From positions 1-27,407 of the forward strand of contig URJM01000023.1 in NCBI GenBank assembly GCA_900548225.1: a stretch of DNA of 27,407 bases, read 5' to 3'. Below, in pieces: positions 15,163-23,476 of the stretch. How positions within the stretch are numbered: position 1 is the stretch's first letter; each line of letters starts with the position of its first letter. The notes below the pieces were generated by a model. That model was not told the origin of the DNA, did not search any database, and worked only from the letters and a program-made list of their open reading frames with translations. The DNA is from an uncultured bacterium. GTDB lineage: Bacteria; Verrucomicrobiota; Lentisphaeria; Oligosphaerales; Oligosphaeraceae. A program made the translations under genes and the position numbers.

Positions 15163-16037
15163 GCAACAGCACCGAAAAATTCGACGACGAGAAGCTCAAG
15201 GCGGCCACCGAACTCCTGAGCGACCCCGACGACGCCGTCTCGTCAATGGCACTCGATACCATCATCGAGAGCGGACGCGCGGAGGAGACTCTCGCCGCAA
15301 TCCAGGACGACCACGACGCAAATGTCAGGCGGCACGCCCACCAGCTCGGATCAATCCTGCATCAGCAGAAGCTCCTCGACGACCTGATACACAAATACGA
15401 ACAGGCCAGGCTGGACATCCTGGAGGCATTCCTTGACGTGGACCTGCTCTACGACCCAAGCAGTTCCGAGCATTTCCTCCGACAGCTCCTGGAGGAATTC
15501 TGCGAGAGCTTCCGCGTCTTCAAGCCGAAGGAAATCGGGCTCGGCCGGGTGATATCCTTCCTTGCACGGCAGGACTTCTACGTCCCCCCGCTTCCCTGGA
15601 TTGCCATCGAGGAGTATCTTCTGGGTGACGTCCTGCACGGCGACGGCGCCGCGGTGCCCACCGTCCTGGCTGTGCTGGCGCAGAAGCTGGGGACTCTGAT
15701 TGGGCTGGACACACAGGTTGCCACCTGCAACGGCTTTGTGTGCATCATCTGCAACCGCGAGGCGTGCGTCTTCGAGAATGGCTTGCAGATCAAGGAGATT
15801 GCCGCGGACGACGAGATTTGCGTGCTGAACAACCAGCAGATCTTCCGCCTCTACATCTGCCAGCTGCTTACCAGTTCAATGGCGACCTGGGAGGTCTTCG
15901 ACACCCACCTCTTCATGGAGATACTCAACCGGCTCTGCGGTTTGAAGACCAACTGTCTCCCAACCCCATTCGGAAGCACCCCCTTTCCCTACGACGGCCA
16001 AAGTCATGTAAACGACAAGGAGGAAGACAAACCATGA
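15159..16037 (+). CDS. SirB1-like (transglutaminase-core-2) protein with HEAT-like N-terminus, tentative
   Basis: A 292-residue soluble protein. Residues 10-70 resemble HEAT-type helical repeats (LLSDPDDAVSSMALDTI, IQDDHDANVRRHAHQLG). The middle (about 85-200) has the layout of SirB1-family proteins: a LEAFLDVDLLYDPSSS region followed by a helix (PTVLAVLAQKLGTLIGLDTQ) and a strand with Cys (ATCNGFVCIIC), where canonical members read GIPISLSVLY...RLGLP...PGHF. The usual His of that strand is not evident, so it is at best a divergent member. Its role is unknown. It overlaps the transglycosylase stop and the next start by ATGA on both sides, so it is firmly inside the operon. Confidence 0.4.
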   Translation: MSNSTEKFDDEKLKAATELLSDPDDAVSSMALDTIIESGRAEETLAAIQDDHDANVRRHAHQLGSILHQQKLLDDLIHKYEQARLDILEAFLDVDLLYDPSSSEHFLRQLLEEFCESFRVFKPKEIGLGRVISFLARQDFYVPPLPWIAIEEYLLGDVLHGDGAAVPTVLAVLAQKLGTLIGLDTQVATCNGFVCIICNREACVFENGLQIKEIAADDEICVLNNQQIFRLYICQLLTSSMATWEVFDTHLFMEILNRLCGLKTNCLPTPFGSTPFPYDGQSHVNDKEEDKP

Positions 16038-16744
16038 GCAGACTTCGCATCCTGTTTCTCAGCGCCCTGGCAAAGACGACCTGCTTCGACCTGCTGGACG
16101 GGGAGCCGCCGAGAAGGCTCTCGGAGGCGTCCGCCTTTGTCGCGGCAATCGAAGCCCTCAAGGGAATCGCCTATTCGGCAATCGCCTGCCTCCTGTTCTG
16201 GCTTCTGAGGTCGCAGGCCGTGGCGGGCATCATCGCAACAGCCGCCATCTGCATCCTGCATTCACGAATCGCAAACAAGTCGCGGGCGCCCTCCCCCTCC
16301 AGGCTGAGGATGCTGTTCTTCCCGAAGCTGGACGACAGCCCATACTTCGAGCCCCTGGCGGTGCTCCTTCTCCCCGGGCTGACTCTCTTCCTGCTTCTCA
16401 TGGGAGGCGCACTATGGCTTCCCACAATCCTCGCGGTCTCCGCGGCAGCGGCACTGGAAATCTCCGGCACGAGAAATGACAGCGGCGACAAGGAGAAGCT
16501 CTTCCGCGTCCCGCTCGCCTGGGTTGTCGCGGCATCCACCGCCCTGCTCTTCACCGCGCTGCCGACAGTCTGCCTCGGCGTCTCCTTCCGGGATATCGCG
16601 CTCCGCCTCATGCTTCTCTTCGCGGCCGCAATCATCTCGGCGCCTAAGCTGGCACGGCTTCCCAACCTTGGCGGCTACATAATCAACCAGCACCTCGCGG
16701 CCGCTTTCTCACTCGCAGCCGCAATCATCATACTCGCATACTAG
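16034..16744 (+). CDS. polytopic inner-membrane protein of unknown function
   Basis: A 236-residue hydrophobic protein with about six to seven membrane segments (roughly 44-58, 62-77, 107-127, 129-142, 160-180, 190-204, 220-235) and a short basic N-terminus. A cytoplasmic-looking loop rich in Arg/Pro/Ser lies at 79-100. No catalytic motif is visible. I considered a CobS-type ribazole transferase because of size and composition, but its signature motifs are absent. The start ATG 16034 overlaps the previous stop (ATGA) and has a good GGAGG about 10 bases upstream. The longer open frame to 15740 is a shadow of the SirB1-like gene. rimO follows after 21 bases. Confidence 0.6.
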   Translation: MSRLRILFLSALAKTTCFDLLDGEPPRRLSEASAFVAAIEALKGIAYSAIACLLFWLLRSQAVAGIIATAAICILHSRIANKSRAPSPSRLRMLFFPKLDDSPYFEPLAVLLLPGLTLFLLLMGGALWLPTILAVSAAAALEISGTRNDSGDKEKLFRVPLAWVVAASTALLFTALPTVCLGVSFRDIALRLMLLFAAAIISAPKLARLPNLGGYIINQHLAAAFSLAAAIIILAY

Positions 16745-16765
16745 AACAAGCGGACAAATACCCAG

Positions 16766-18181
16766 ATGCCCAAAGACAGGAATATCAACTACGAAACCAC
16801 CCAGGAACCGCTCGTGGCATACGTCGTCTCCCTGGGATGCGCAAAAAACCTCGTGGACGCAGAGGTGATGTGCGGCACAATGGCCTCGAATGGAATCTAT
16901 CTCACGGACGATCCGGAGGAGGCACATGTCACAATCATCAACACCTGCGGATTCATCCAGTCGGCCAGGGACGAGGCTGAGGACGCCATCAGAAAGGCAA
17001 TCGCCTGGAAGCGACGGGGGCAAAAGGCGGGGCTCTTCCGCAAAATCCTGGTGGGCGGGTGCCTTGCCCAGAGGAGCGCCCCGGAATACGCAGTCAAGTT
17101 TCCGCAGGTTGACCTTTGGATGGGAATCGACTCCGCGCCACATGTCCATGAAATACTCGCAAAACTCATCGAGGACGAGGAAGCTGGCAAGCCGCAGCTT
17201 GATTTCGCCACCCCGAAGTGGCTCTATGACGAACTTACCCCGAGAATCCAGACAACTCCCGACACCTACGCATACGTGAAGATTGCGGACGGGTGCAACC
17301 ACCGTTGTGCCTTCTGCGCAATCCCCGGCATCAGGGGAAATCTCCGCAGCCGTTCCCTCGAATCGATTTTGAACGAATGCCGGCAGTTCATCAGCAGCGG
17401 CGTGCGGGAAATCAACCTCATCGCCCAGGATTCCACTGCATACGGCATAGATTTGAAGGAACGCCATTCCCTCTCGGAGATTCTCCGCAAAATCGAGGAG
17501 CTTCCCGGCGACTTCTGGGTCAGGGTCCTCTACACCCATCCGCTGCACCTGACGGAGGAGTTCATCGAGCTGCTCGGCACCTCCAGGCACCTCGTGCCGT
17601 ATCTGGACGTCCCGTTGCAGCATATCAACAGCGCAGTCCTCAAGAGCATGAGGCGCGGAATGGACGGCGAGAAGACGAAGAAGCTGGTCTACGGCATCCG
17701 CGAGAAGTTCCCGAAGATGACGATTCGCACGACCATGCTTGTCGGATATCCTGGCGAGACCCAGGAGGCCTTCGACCAGCTCTACGACTTCGTGAAGGAC
17801 TTCGAGTTTGACAGGCTGGGCGCATTCGACTTCTCTCCCGAGCCAGGCACTCCAGCCTACGAAATCAAGGAGGGGCGCGTCCCCAGGAAGGTCGCCGTCG
17901 AACGCCGCGACAAACTTCTCGCGTTGCAGAAGGAAATCTCCCTGAAGCGCAACAAGGCCCTCGTCGGCAGCGTCATCCCCGTCCTTGTGGAGGAGAAGAC
18001 CGACCGCAGGCATTGGATTGGGCGTTCCACCGGAGACGCACCTGAAGTCGACCAGAGCGTATGCGTCGATTTGCCTCCCAAGACCACTTTGGAGCCGGGG
18101 GTTTTTATTGACGTAACGATAACTCGTGCAAGCGAATATGACCTGGGTGGAGTCCCAGTCGAAAATAGTTCCACGCGATGA
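16766..18181 (+). CDS. rimO: ribosomal protein uS12 methylthiotransferase
   Basis: RimO is a radical-SAM enzyme with two 4Fe-4S clusters that adds a methylthio group to a conserved Asp of ribosomal protein S12. At 471 residues it has the full layout: an N-terminal UPF0004 domain with Cys25, Cys61 and Cys99 (SLGCAKNLVD, NTCGFI, VGGCLAQR); a radical-SAM core with C-x3-C-x2-C at Cys177, Cys181 and Cys184 (GCNHRCAFCAIPGIRG); and a C-terminal TRAM domain from about residue 400. SLGCAKNLVD and the IPGIRG form favour RimO over MiaB. The Shine-Dalgarno is weak. The TGA overlaps the ftsQ ATG (ATGA). Confidence 0.95.
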   Translation: MPKDRNINYETTQEPLVAYVVSLGCAKNLVDAEVMCGTMASNGIYLTDDPEEAHVTIINTCGFIQSARDEAEDAIRKAIAWKRRGQKAGLFRKILVGGCLAQRSAPEYAVKFPQVDLWMGIDSAPHVHEILAKLIEDEEAGKPQLDFATPKWLYDELTPRIQTTPDTYAYVKIADGCNHRCAFCAIPGIRGNLRSRSLESILNECRQFISSGVREINLIAQDSTAYGIDLKERHSLSEILRKIEELPGDFWVRVLYTHPLHLTEEFIELLGTSRHLVPYLDVPLQHINSAVLKSMRRGMDGEKTKKLVYGIREKFPKMTIRTTMLVGYPGETQEAFDQLYDFVKDFEFDRLGAFDFSPEPGTPAYEIKEGRVPRKVAVERRDKLLALQKEISLKRNKALVGSVIPVLVEEKTDRRHWIGRSTGDAPEVDQSVCVDLPPKTTLEPGVFIDVTITRASEYDLGGVPVENSSTR

Positions 18182-19017
18182 AGGGGTATTCAGAGAAAAC
18201 CGATGAAAGGAAGTCGCCCATAGCGGGGATGCCGGCCAAGTGGCGCATCTCCCTGGGCATCCTGCTGTGCCTGTTTGCAATTGTCCTGGCAATCCTGGCG
18301 TGCGTCTACAGCTACAGGAGCCTTTACACTGGAAACAACCTCTTCACCCTCAGCCGTATTGATGTCGTCGGGGCTGACGAATTGCTGGACAAGGAGATTC
18401 GCGCGGAGACCGAGCGCATGGGAATAAGGCCCTTCGAGTCCCATCTGCCAGGGCTGGACATCAAGACGCTGCGCGAGAAGCTCCTGGCGAATTCCCGTGT
18501 CTCCGATGTCAGGCTGCGGAGGCTGTTTCCCGGCACGTTGCAAATCGAGGTGTCGGCGAGGGTTCCCGTGGCCATCCTGCACTTCCCCAAATCCGCCAGA
18601 AGGCAGGAGCTCCTCATCGACCAGGAGGGGATGGTGCTTCCCAGAGACGCGCGGGCGAATGCCGAGAGCCTGCCGACCGTCATCGGCATCAGTCCAAAGC
18701 TGCAGCTTGTGCCTGGCGAACAGTGCCAGGACAAGGCGATCCTCGCCTTCCTCACCTTCCTGAAGGAGTCCCGTCTGCGTCCCGAGGGGAGCCACTACGA
18801 GGTGATGAACGTCAAGCTTGACGACCGGAATGGCCGCATGATCCTCACCCTGGAGGCGAGCGGGGTCTTTCGCAACGGCGCCAAGATGGTCATGCCCATC
18901 GACAATGTCTCCCAGGAGATGGACCGTGTGAAGGTGGTTGTGGAGTTGCGCCAGCAGGCAAACGAGACCATCAGCTATATCAATGCGGAATATCAGAACA
19001 TCCCCGTCAGGCCCTGA
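18178..19017 (+). CDS. ftsQ: FtsQ-type cell-division protein (POTRA domain)
   Basis: A 279-residue bitopic membrane protein: cytoplasmic N-terminus, one membrane helix (about 22-46), then a POTRA domain (about 55-132) with the FtsQ pattern LFTLSRIDVVGADEL...LREKLLANSRVSDVRLRRLFPGTLQIEVSARVPVAIL. The remaining beta region matches the FtsQ C-domain. FtsQ links early and late divisome proteins (FtsB and FtsL) in the periplasm. The C-terminus (INAEYQNIPVRP) is the FtsB-interacting edge in known FtsQ. The start overlaps the rimO stop. No mur or ddl genes are next to it, unlike the classical dcw cluster. A paralogous POTRA protein is the main alternative. Confidence 0.7.
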   Translation: MKGYSEKTDERKSPIAGMPAKWRISLGILLCLFAIVLAILACVYSYRSLYTGNNLFTLSRIDVVGADELLDKEIRAETERMGIRPFESHLPGLDIKTLREKLLANSRVSDVRLRRLFPGTLQIEVSARVPVAILHFPKSARRQELLIDQEGMVLPRDARANAESLPTVIGISPKLQLVPGEQCQDKAILAFLTFLKESRLRPEGSHYEVMNVKLDDRNGRMILTLEASGVFRNGAKMVMPIDNVSQEMDRVKVVVELRQQANETISYINAEYQNIPVRP

Positions 19018-19579
19018 GAGCCGTGGTGCGGCGAACAGTCCGCTTCTCCTGCATTGCTGCTGCGGTCCCTGCGCCACGGCATGCATCGAGCGCCTCAATT
19101 CCGAGGGGCGGCGTTGTGTCCTCTTCTTCTCCAATTCGAATCTAGACAGCCAGGAGGAGTTTTCGCGGCGCCTTGAGGCGCTTGAGGCGGTGGGAAGCCA
19201 CTTTGGCGTCGAGGAGATAGTCGTGGACCCGTATCGCCACGACCAGTGGCTCGGGCATGTCTCCCAGGTTTCAGGCTACGAGACCCTTCCCGAGAGGGGC
19301 GCGCGTTGCGCCAGGTGCTTCGAGTGGTCGTTGAGGAGAAGCGCGCTTCTCGCGTCGGAGCGGGGGCTCGAGTTTTCCACGTCGTTGACAGTCAGCCCCC
19401 ATAAGAACTCTCCACTCATCCTTTCGATAGGCGGCGGCTTCAATGGCTTCGCCCCATACGATTTCAAAAAGCACGACGGATTCCTCAGAAGCACGGTCAT
19501 CTCGAAGGAATTGGGCATCTACAGGCAGAACTACTGCGGATGCGAGTTCTCGAGGAGCCGCGCGCAAAATCAGGATTGA
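18983..19579 (+). CDS. queH: epoxyqueuosine reductase QueH
   Basis: QueH is the iron-sulfur enzyme, unrelated to QueG, that reduces epoxyqueuosine to queuosine in the anticodon of certain tRNAs. The DUF208 signature cysteines are present: HCCCGPC (Cys25-27 and Cys30 from this start), GARCARCFEWSL (Cys109, Cys112) and YRQNYCGCEFS (Cys185, Cys187), plus FKKHDGFLRSTVISKELG. The ATG at 18983 overlaps ftsQ by 35 bases. The open frame extends to 18938 and there is no later ATG before the essential Cys cluster, so the exact start is uncertain. No Shine-Dalgarno is visible, consistent with coupling to ftsQ. No other queuosine gene and no preQ1 riboswitch is seen in the window. Confidence 0.9.
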   Translation: MRNIRTSPSGPESRGAANSPLLLHCCCGPCATACIERLNSEGRRCVLFFSNSNLDSQEEFSRRLEALEAVGSHFGVEEIVVDPYRHDQWLGHVSQVSGYETLPERGARCARCFEWSLRRSALLASERGLEFSTSLTVSPHKNSPLILSIGGGFNGFAPYDFKKHDGFLRSTVISKELGIYRQNYCGCEFSRSRAQNQD

Positions 19580-19586
19580 CAAGACA

Positions 19587-20435
19587 ATGGCATCGCTAAC
19601 ACCGAGAAAAAGACTCCACGTCAAGACACTGCTTTGGTCGGACAAGCCGGACAGGCTCTGCCCCAATGGCGAGAATCCATGGATTCTTCCGTATATCCAC
19701 CAGGGAAGCCAGATTCGCCCGGCGGTTCTTGTCATTCCGGGCGGCGGATATCAGCATGTCTGCCATGGGTACGAGGGGAGCGACGTGGCGGAGGCCTACT
19801 TCGAACTGGGCTACAACACCTTTGTCCTGAACTACAGCTGCGGCGAAAAGCATCCCTATCCGGACCCGCTCCAGGACGCGGCGAGGGCGGTCAAGATGAT
19901 CCGCGCCAATGCGGAAAAGTATTTCGTTGACCCGAAGAAGATCATCGCCCTGGGATTCTCGGCCGGAGGACACCTCGCGGGCACCCTGGGCACATCCATC
20001 ATCAGCCGTGTCAATGCAGAAAACGGCGACGACGCCGACGGCGTCTCCCCCCGCGTGGACGGCCTTGTCCTCTGCTATCCCGTGGTGGAATTCAACGACA
20101 GGCTTGGCCACAAGTGGTCTGGCGTCAATCTCCTTGGCAAACCCGCCGAGGAAATCACCGACCAGGAAATCGCGCAATTCAGCCTCATCGAGAATATCGA
20201 CTCCAAGACTCCGCCGACCTTCCTCTTCCATACTGCGACGGACCAGGTCGTCCCCTGCGCCGGCACACTGCGGCTCACCGAGGCGCTCAACGACAGGAAG
20301 ATTCCGACAAGCATGATGCTCTTCCCATTCGGACCCCACGGAATCGGCCTTGGGGCGGAATATGGGCTAGCCTTGCTGTGGCCGGAGTTCTCCGACGAAT
20401 TCTTCAGGGGAACACTGAAGTTCGACCTCCAGTAG
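19587..20435 (+). CDS. alpha/beta-hydrolase, carbohydrate-esterase-like
   Basis: A 282-residue alpha/beta-hydrolase of the esterase/lipase type found with polysaccharide-degradation genes (acetyl-xylan or feruloyl esterase-like). The likely catalytic set is Ser125 in GFSAGG, Asp219 in TATDQVVP and His251 in GPHGIGL, with the oxyanion motif IPGGGY at 50-55. There is no signal peptide, so it acts in the cytoplasm, presumably removing acyl groups from imported oligosaccharides. The start ATG 19587 is chosen over a frame reaching 19443, which overlaps queH and reads as Ser/Arg-rich shadow. AGGA lies 11 bases upstream. Only 7 bases separate it from queH and 29 from the lyase gene downstream. Confidence 0.8.
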   Translation: MASLTPRKRLHVKTLLWSDKPDRLCPNGENPWILPYIHQGSQIRPAVLVIPGGGYQHVCHGYEGSDVAEAYFELGYNTFVLNYSCGEKHPYPDPLQDAARAVKMIRANAEKYFVDPKKIIALGFSAGGHLAGTLGTSIISRVNAENGDDADGVSPRVDGLVLCYPVVEFNDRLGHKWSGVNLLGKPAEEITDQEIAQFSLIENIDSKTPPTFLFHTATDQVVPCAGTLRLTEALNDRKIPTSMMLFPFGPHGIGLGAEYGLALLWPEFSDEFFRGTLKFDLQ

Positions 20436-20464
20436 AATTGCAATAGCATCGGGCTTTGTTTCGC

Positions 20465-22177
20465 ATGGACTTCATTTACAGGCCAATCCTCCCGGAGGAA
20501 CTCTGGAGGAAGTATTCGCTCCTCGAACTCTACCCCTTTGACGGCGGCGGGGGATTCATCAACCGGTCGCTGCTGGGGAGTGTGGACGACAGGGAGATAC
20601 GCAGAAAATTCCTGGGAGGAGAGCTTTCCGGGACGGTTTCCTTCCCGAAGATGGATTTCCACCGCTACGAAAGGTGGCGCAGCATCGAGCTGAGCTGCTG
20701 GGTGAACAGATTCTATCTTGTCGCATGCCTTGGACACGCCGCATGGCTGGAAAACGACCGAAGCCTGGCAAATCTCCTCAAGGAGACAATGCTGCACTTC
20801 CTTGACACATGCCCCCCTCCCGACGACATCGAGGCACACTGGGAACGGGTCAAAAACCGGATGACCCACGACTACAACGAAAAGACATACGAGGAGTATT
20901 CCGTCGACGAAACCGATGTCGAATACATCTGGTATGACTTCCAGCCGGCAAGCCGTGTCCTGCACTTCCTGCATACAATCCACTTCATCCGGAATCTGGC
21001 GGATTTCGCTCCAGGCGAATTGGAGAGGCTCATCGAGGGAGTCCGAATGCATGGAAGGATCCTCTTCCGCCAGGAGAGCATGCTCCCCGACGCCACGGGA
21101 AACCACCAGGCAGTCAGGCAAATCGGACTCCTGCACGCAGCCGCCGCATTCGATGAAGACGATGAGACACGCCAGTGGAAGGAGCTGGCATTCAAACGAA
21201 TCGCCTGGCACGCAAGGAACGACTTCTTCGAAAACGGAGTCCTCTTCGAAAACTCCCCGTCTTACCACGCCTTCGAAACATGGCACGGAAGAGACGCACT
21301 CGCATTCGCCAGACTCTTCGGCATGGATTTCGACGCAGAGGCGGAAAGACGATTCGCCCTCGCAGGAAAGGCCCTTGCCGCATACAGGAGGCCCGACGGG
21401 AGGACATTGGTTGTCAATGATGCATATCCACTTCTGCCAGATGGACTTCTGGAATCGCTCGGCATTGATGTCCAGGCGCAGCCGAAGACCTCCTGCCTGA
21501 ATCCCGGAGGGCTGGCAGTCTGGCGCGGAGACCGGCTCTACGCCGCACTGGATGTCTCATCGTTCACAGGCAGGTTCTCCCACTACCACGGAGGCAAGAA
21601 CGCCCTCACCGTCTTCCTTGACGACGAGCCCTTCGTCGACGACCCGGGATGCTGCAACTACGACGACCCTGCATTCCGAGCCTGCAAGCAGGCGGATGTC
21701 CACTCCTCGATGATGGTGGACGGCACTCCCGACGCCCACTCCTTCAGCCTCTACGGGTGGGACTCCAATCCCACCATGCAATTCGACGGCTGGAAGGGAA
21801 ACCGCTTCGACTCCACCCTTGTCTCATCCACACCCCAGTGGCAGGGCGTCTCCTGGAGGCGCGGCCTCATCTGCCAGGACGACTCAATTGAAGTGGAGGA
21901 CTTCGTCTCCTCCGATCAAAGCCATGTCTTCGAACTCCACTTCACCCTGGCGCCTGGCGTCGCCCCCGAAAAGGTCCAGGGCGGACTGCTGCTGAAGGGA
22001 AGGCACGGCGCACTGAAGATGATCTTCGACGAGGCACTCTTCACGGCGACAGTCGTGGACGGCGAAAACTACCAGACCGACCCTGCCCTGCCCGTCAAGC
22101 AAATCAGGCTTGCAACAAGGAACTCAGCCGGCTTCACCTCGAAGATACGCTTCGAAGCGGCAGACAAGGCGGAGTGA
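20465..22177 (+). CDS. heparinase II/III-family polysaccharide or oligosaccharide lyase
   Basis: A 570-residue protein with the two-domain heparinase II/III plan: an alpha/alpha-toroid N-terminal half (about 60-330) and a beta-sandwich C-terminal half (about 350-570). Family residues visible are GNHQ (212-215), ENSPSYHAF (262-270, probable catalytic Tyr267 with His268) and FSHYHGGKNALTVFLDDEPFVDDPG (371-395), which corresponds to the H-x-H, D-x-x-S and V-D-P-G block of the family. Such enzymes cleave uronic-acid-containing glycans (heparan, alginate, related acidic polymers) by beta-elimination. No signal peptide is present, so a cytoplasmic exo-type role on oligosaccharides is likely. The ATG at 20465 is used; a TTG three codons earlier is the alternative. 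Confidence 0.75.
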   Translation: MDFIYRPILPEELWRKYSLLELYPFDGGGGFINRSLLGSVDDREIRRKFLGGELSGTVSFPKMDFHRYERWRSIELSCWVNRFYLVACLGHAAWLENDRSLANLLKETMLHFLDTCPPPDDIEAHWERVKNRMTHDYNEKTYEEYSVDETDVEYIWYDFQPASRVLHFLHTIHFIRNLADFAPGELERLIEGVRMHGRILFRQESMLPDATGNHQAVRQIGLLHAAAAFDEDDETRQWKELAFKRIAWHARNDFFENGVLFENSPSYHAFETWHGRDALAFARLFGMDFDAEAERRFALAGKALAAYRRPDGRTLVVNDAYPLLPDGLLESLGIDVQAQPKTSCLNPGGLAVWRGDRLYAALDVSSFTGRFSHYHGGKNALTVFLDDEPFVDDPGCCNYDDPAFRACKQADVHSSMMVDGTPDAHSFSLYGWDSNPTMQFDGWKGNRFDSTLVSSTPQWQGVSWRRGLICQDDSIEVEDFVSSDQSHVFELHFTLAPGVAPEKVQGGLLLKGRHGALKMIFDEALFTATVVDGENYQTDPALPVKQIRLATRNSAGFTSKIRFEAADKAE

Positions 22178-22184
22178 GATTATC

Positions 22185-23351
22185 ATGGCAGGACGAATCC
22201 TCATGGTGACAGACGGGCCGGCATCCGTCTCATACGCGACAGGCCTCCTGACGCGGCTGCGCAACGCCAAGTATTCCATCCAGGTGGCCCCAACCGCATA
22301 CGCAGGGCCATCCGCCCTCGCATTCGTCAGCGAACTCGCCTGGACCACCCTCTCCGGCCATACATGCTTCCCAATCGGCGAAATCAACGCTGAGGCCCTT
22401 CGCAAGCACGACCTGCTCCTGCTTGCACCAGTCTCAAGGCAGGTCCTTGACATATTCATGCGGGGGGACGCGCTAAAGTCAATCCAGGAGGCAGGTCGCC
22501 CGGTTGTCGCAATCCTGCCGCGAATCCTGGGAGAGGAACCAATCCCACAGGATGACTTTGACGCAGCGATGCCTCCAAGAAGCACGCTCATCCAGGGAAA
22601 CACGCCCCTTGAACTTGGGGCAATGGGACGACTCGCAGTGCCTTCAATCGAGACGGCGGCCATGCATGTGGACGCCGCGCTCTCCAGGAACGACTTTGCA
22701 GGGAGGCGCATCCTCGTCACGGCGGGTCCCACGGCCGAGGACATCGACCCCGTCCGCTACCTGACAAACCGTTCCAGCGGAAAGATGGGTGTCGCCCTTG
22801 CGGCGGCCGCCGCCATCCGTGGCGCCAGCGTCCTGCTCGTCCACGGACCGATGCAGGTGACACCGCCCGAATTTCCGCGCCTTCGCCGCATTGGCGTCCG
22901 TTCAGCGGAGGAGATGCACCGCGCAGTCATGGAGAATTGGAGTGGACTGGACATTGCAATTTTGGCCGCCGCAGTGGCGGATTTCCGGCCCGACCACTAT
23001 GCGGAACAGAAGATAAAGAAGATTGACGGTCAGTCGATGGTGCTTCATCTAAGGCGCACGCCGGACATCCTTGCAGAACTGGGCTCCTCCCCGGAACATC
23101 CGTTCCTTGTGGGATTCGCGGCGGAGTCAAATGACGTGGAAGCCAACGCAATCATCAAGATGCGCAGGAAGCATTGCGACATGATTTGCGCCAACGACAT
23201 CATGAAGTCTGGATGCGGATTCTCGACCGACACAAATCAAATAACCGTCTATTCTCCTGGATACGAACCACATACACTGAAATTAAAGGAGAAGTCCGCC
23301 CTTGCGGACGACATTCTGGCGGTCATCGCCGAAAGATTCCCCTCGAAATAA
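22185..23351 (+). CDS. coaBC: bifunctional CoaBC-type protein with intact CoaB half and degenerate CoaC half
   Basis: CoaBC normally condenses 4'-phosphopantothenate with cysteine (CoaB, C-terminal) and decarboxylates the product with FMN (CoaC, N-terminal) in coenzyme A synthesis. The 388-residue length is normal. The CoaB half is well conserved: VTAGPTAEDIDPVRYLTNRSSGKMG (about 184-208), AAVADFRP, IKK and VGFAAESND, ICANDI. The N-terminal half keeps the flavoprotein fold outline but lacks the CoaC hallmarks: the HIxL histidine is gone (INAEALRKHD), APATAN reads APVSRQ, PAMNxxM reads LPRILGE, and the active-site Cys of the ACG loop is missing (TPLELGAMGRL). The start ATG 22185 follows the lyase stop by 7 bases. 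It sits between catabolic genes. Confidence 0.85.
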   Translation: MAGRILMVTDGPASVSYATGLLTRLRNAKYSIQVAPTAYAGPSALAFVSELAWTTLSGHTCFPIGEINAEALRKHDLLLLAPVSRQVLDIFMRGDALKSIQEAGRPVVAILPRILGEEPIPQDDFDAAMPPRSTLIQGNTPLELGAMGRLAVPSIETAAMHVDAALSRNDFAGRRILVTAGPTAEDIDPVRYLTNRSSGKMGVALAAAAAIRGASVLLVHGPMQVTPPEFPRLRRIGVRSAEEMHRAVMENWSGLDIAILAAAVADFRPDHYAEQKIKKIDGQSMVLHLRRTPDILAELGSSPEHPFLVGFAAESNDVEANAIIKMRRKHCDMICANDIMKSGCGFSTDTNQITVYSPGYEPHTLKLKEKSALADDILAVIAERFPSK

Positions 23352-23476
23352 AGCCGACCTCCCCTGGCTTGTGCAGGTGCCTTATAGTAAGAGGCGAACT
23401 CGCCAAGCAGGGAAACAAGGCGTGGATTTCACAAAACCGCTCCGTTACAACACAACCCAAGCAACAACTGGAAACA
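23352..23476. other. 125-base gap in the plus-strand gene run
   Basis: The gap between coaBC and the NagB-like gene contains a small hairpin (GGCG-AACT-CGCC, 23393-23404) and a TATAGT near 23382 that could serve as a -10 element, but no matching -35 is seen. It may hold an internal promoter that separates the sugar genes from coaBC. Confidence 0.25.

Noticed and set aside
16034..16744. CobS-type cobalamin synthase
   Set aside because: Size and hydrophobicity fit, but the conserved Asp-rich and Gly-rich motifs of CobS are missing and there are no other cobalamin genes nearby.
16709..18292. 527-residue open frame on the minus strand
   Set aside because: It is fully antisense to rimO, whose radical-SAM and TRAM features are unmistakable. 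Long antisense frames are expected with this GC-rich codon use.
20075..21286. 403-residue minus-strand open frame
   Set aside because: It is antisense to the esterase and lyase genes, crosses their border and has no start signal or domain.
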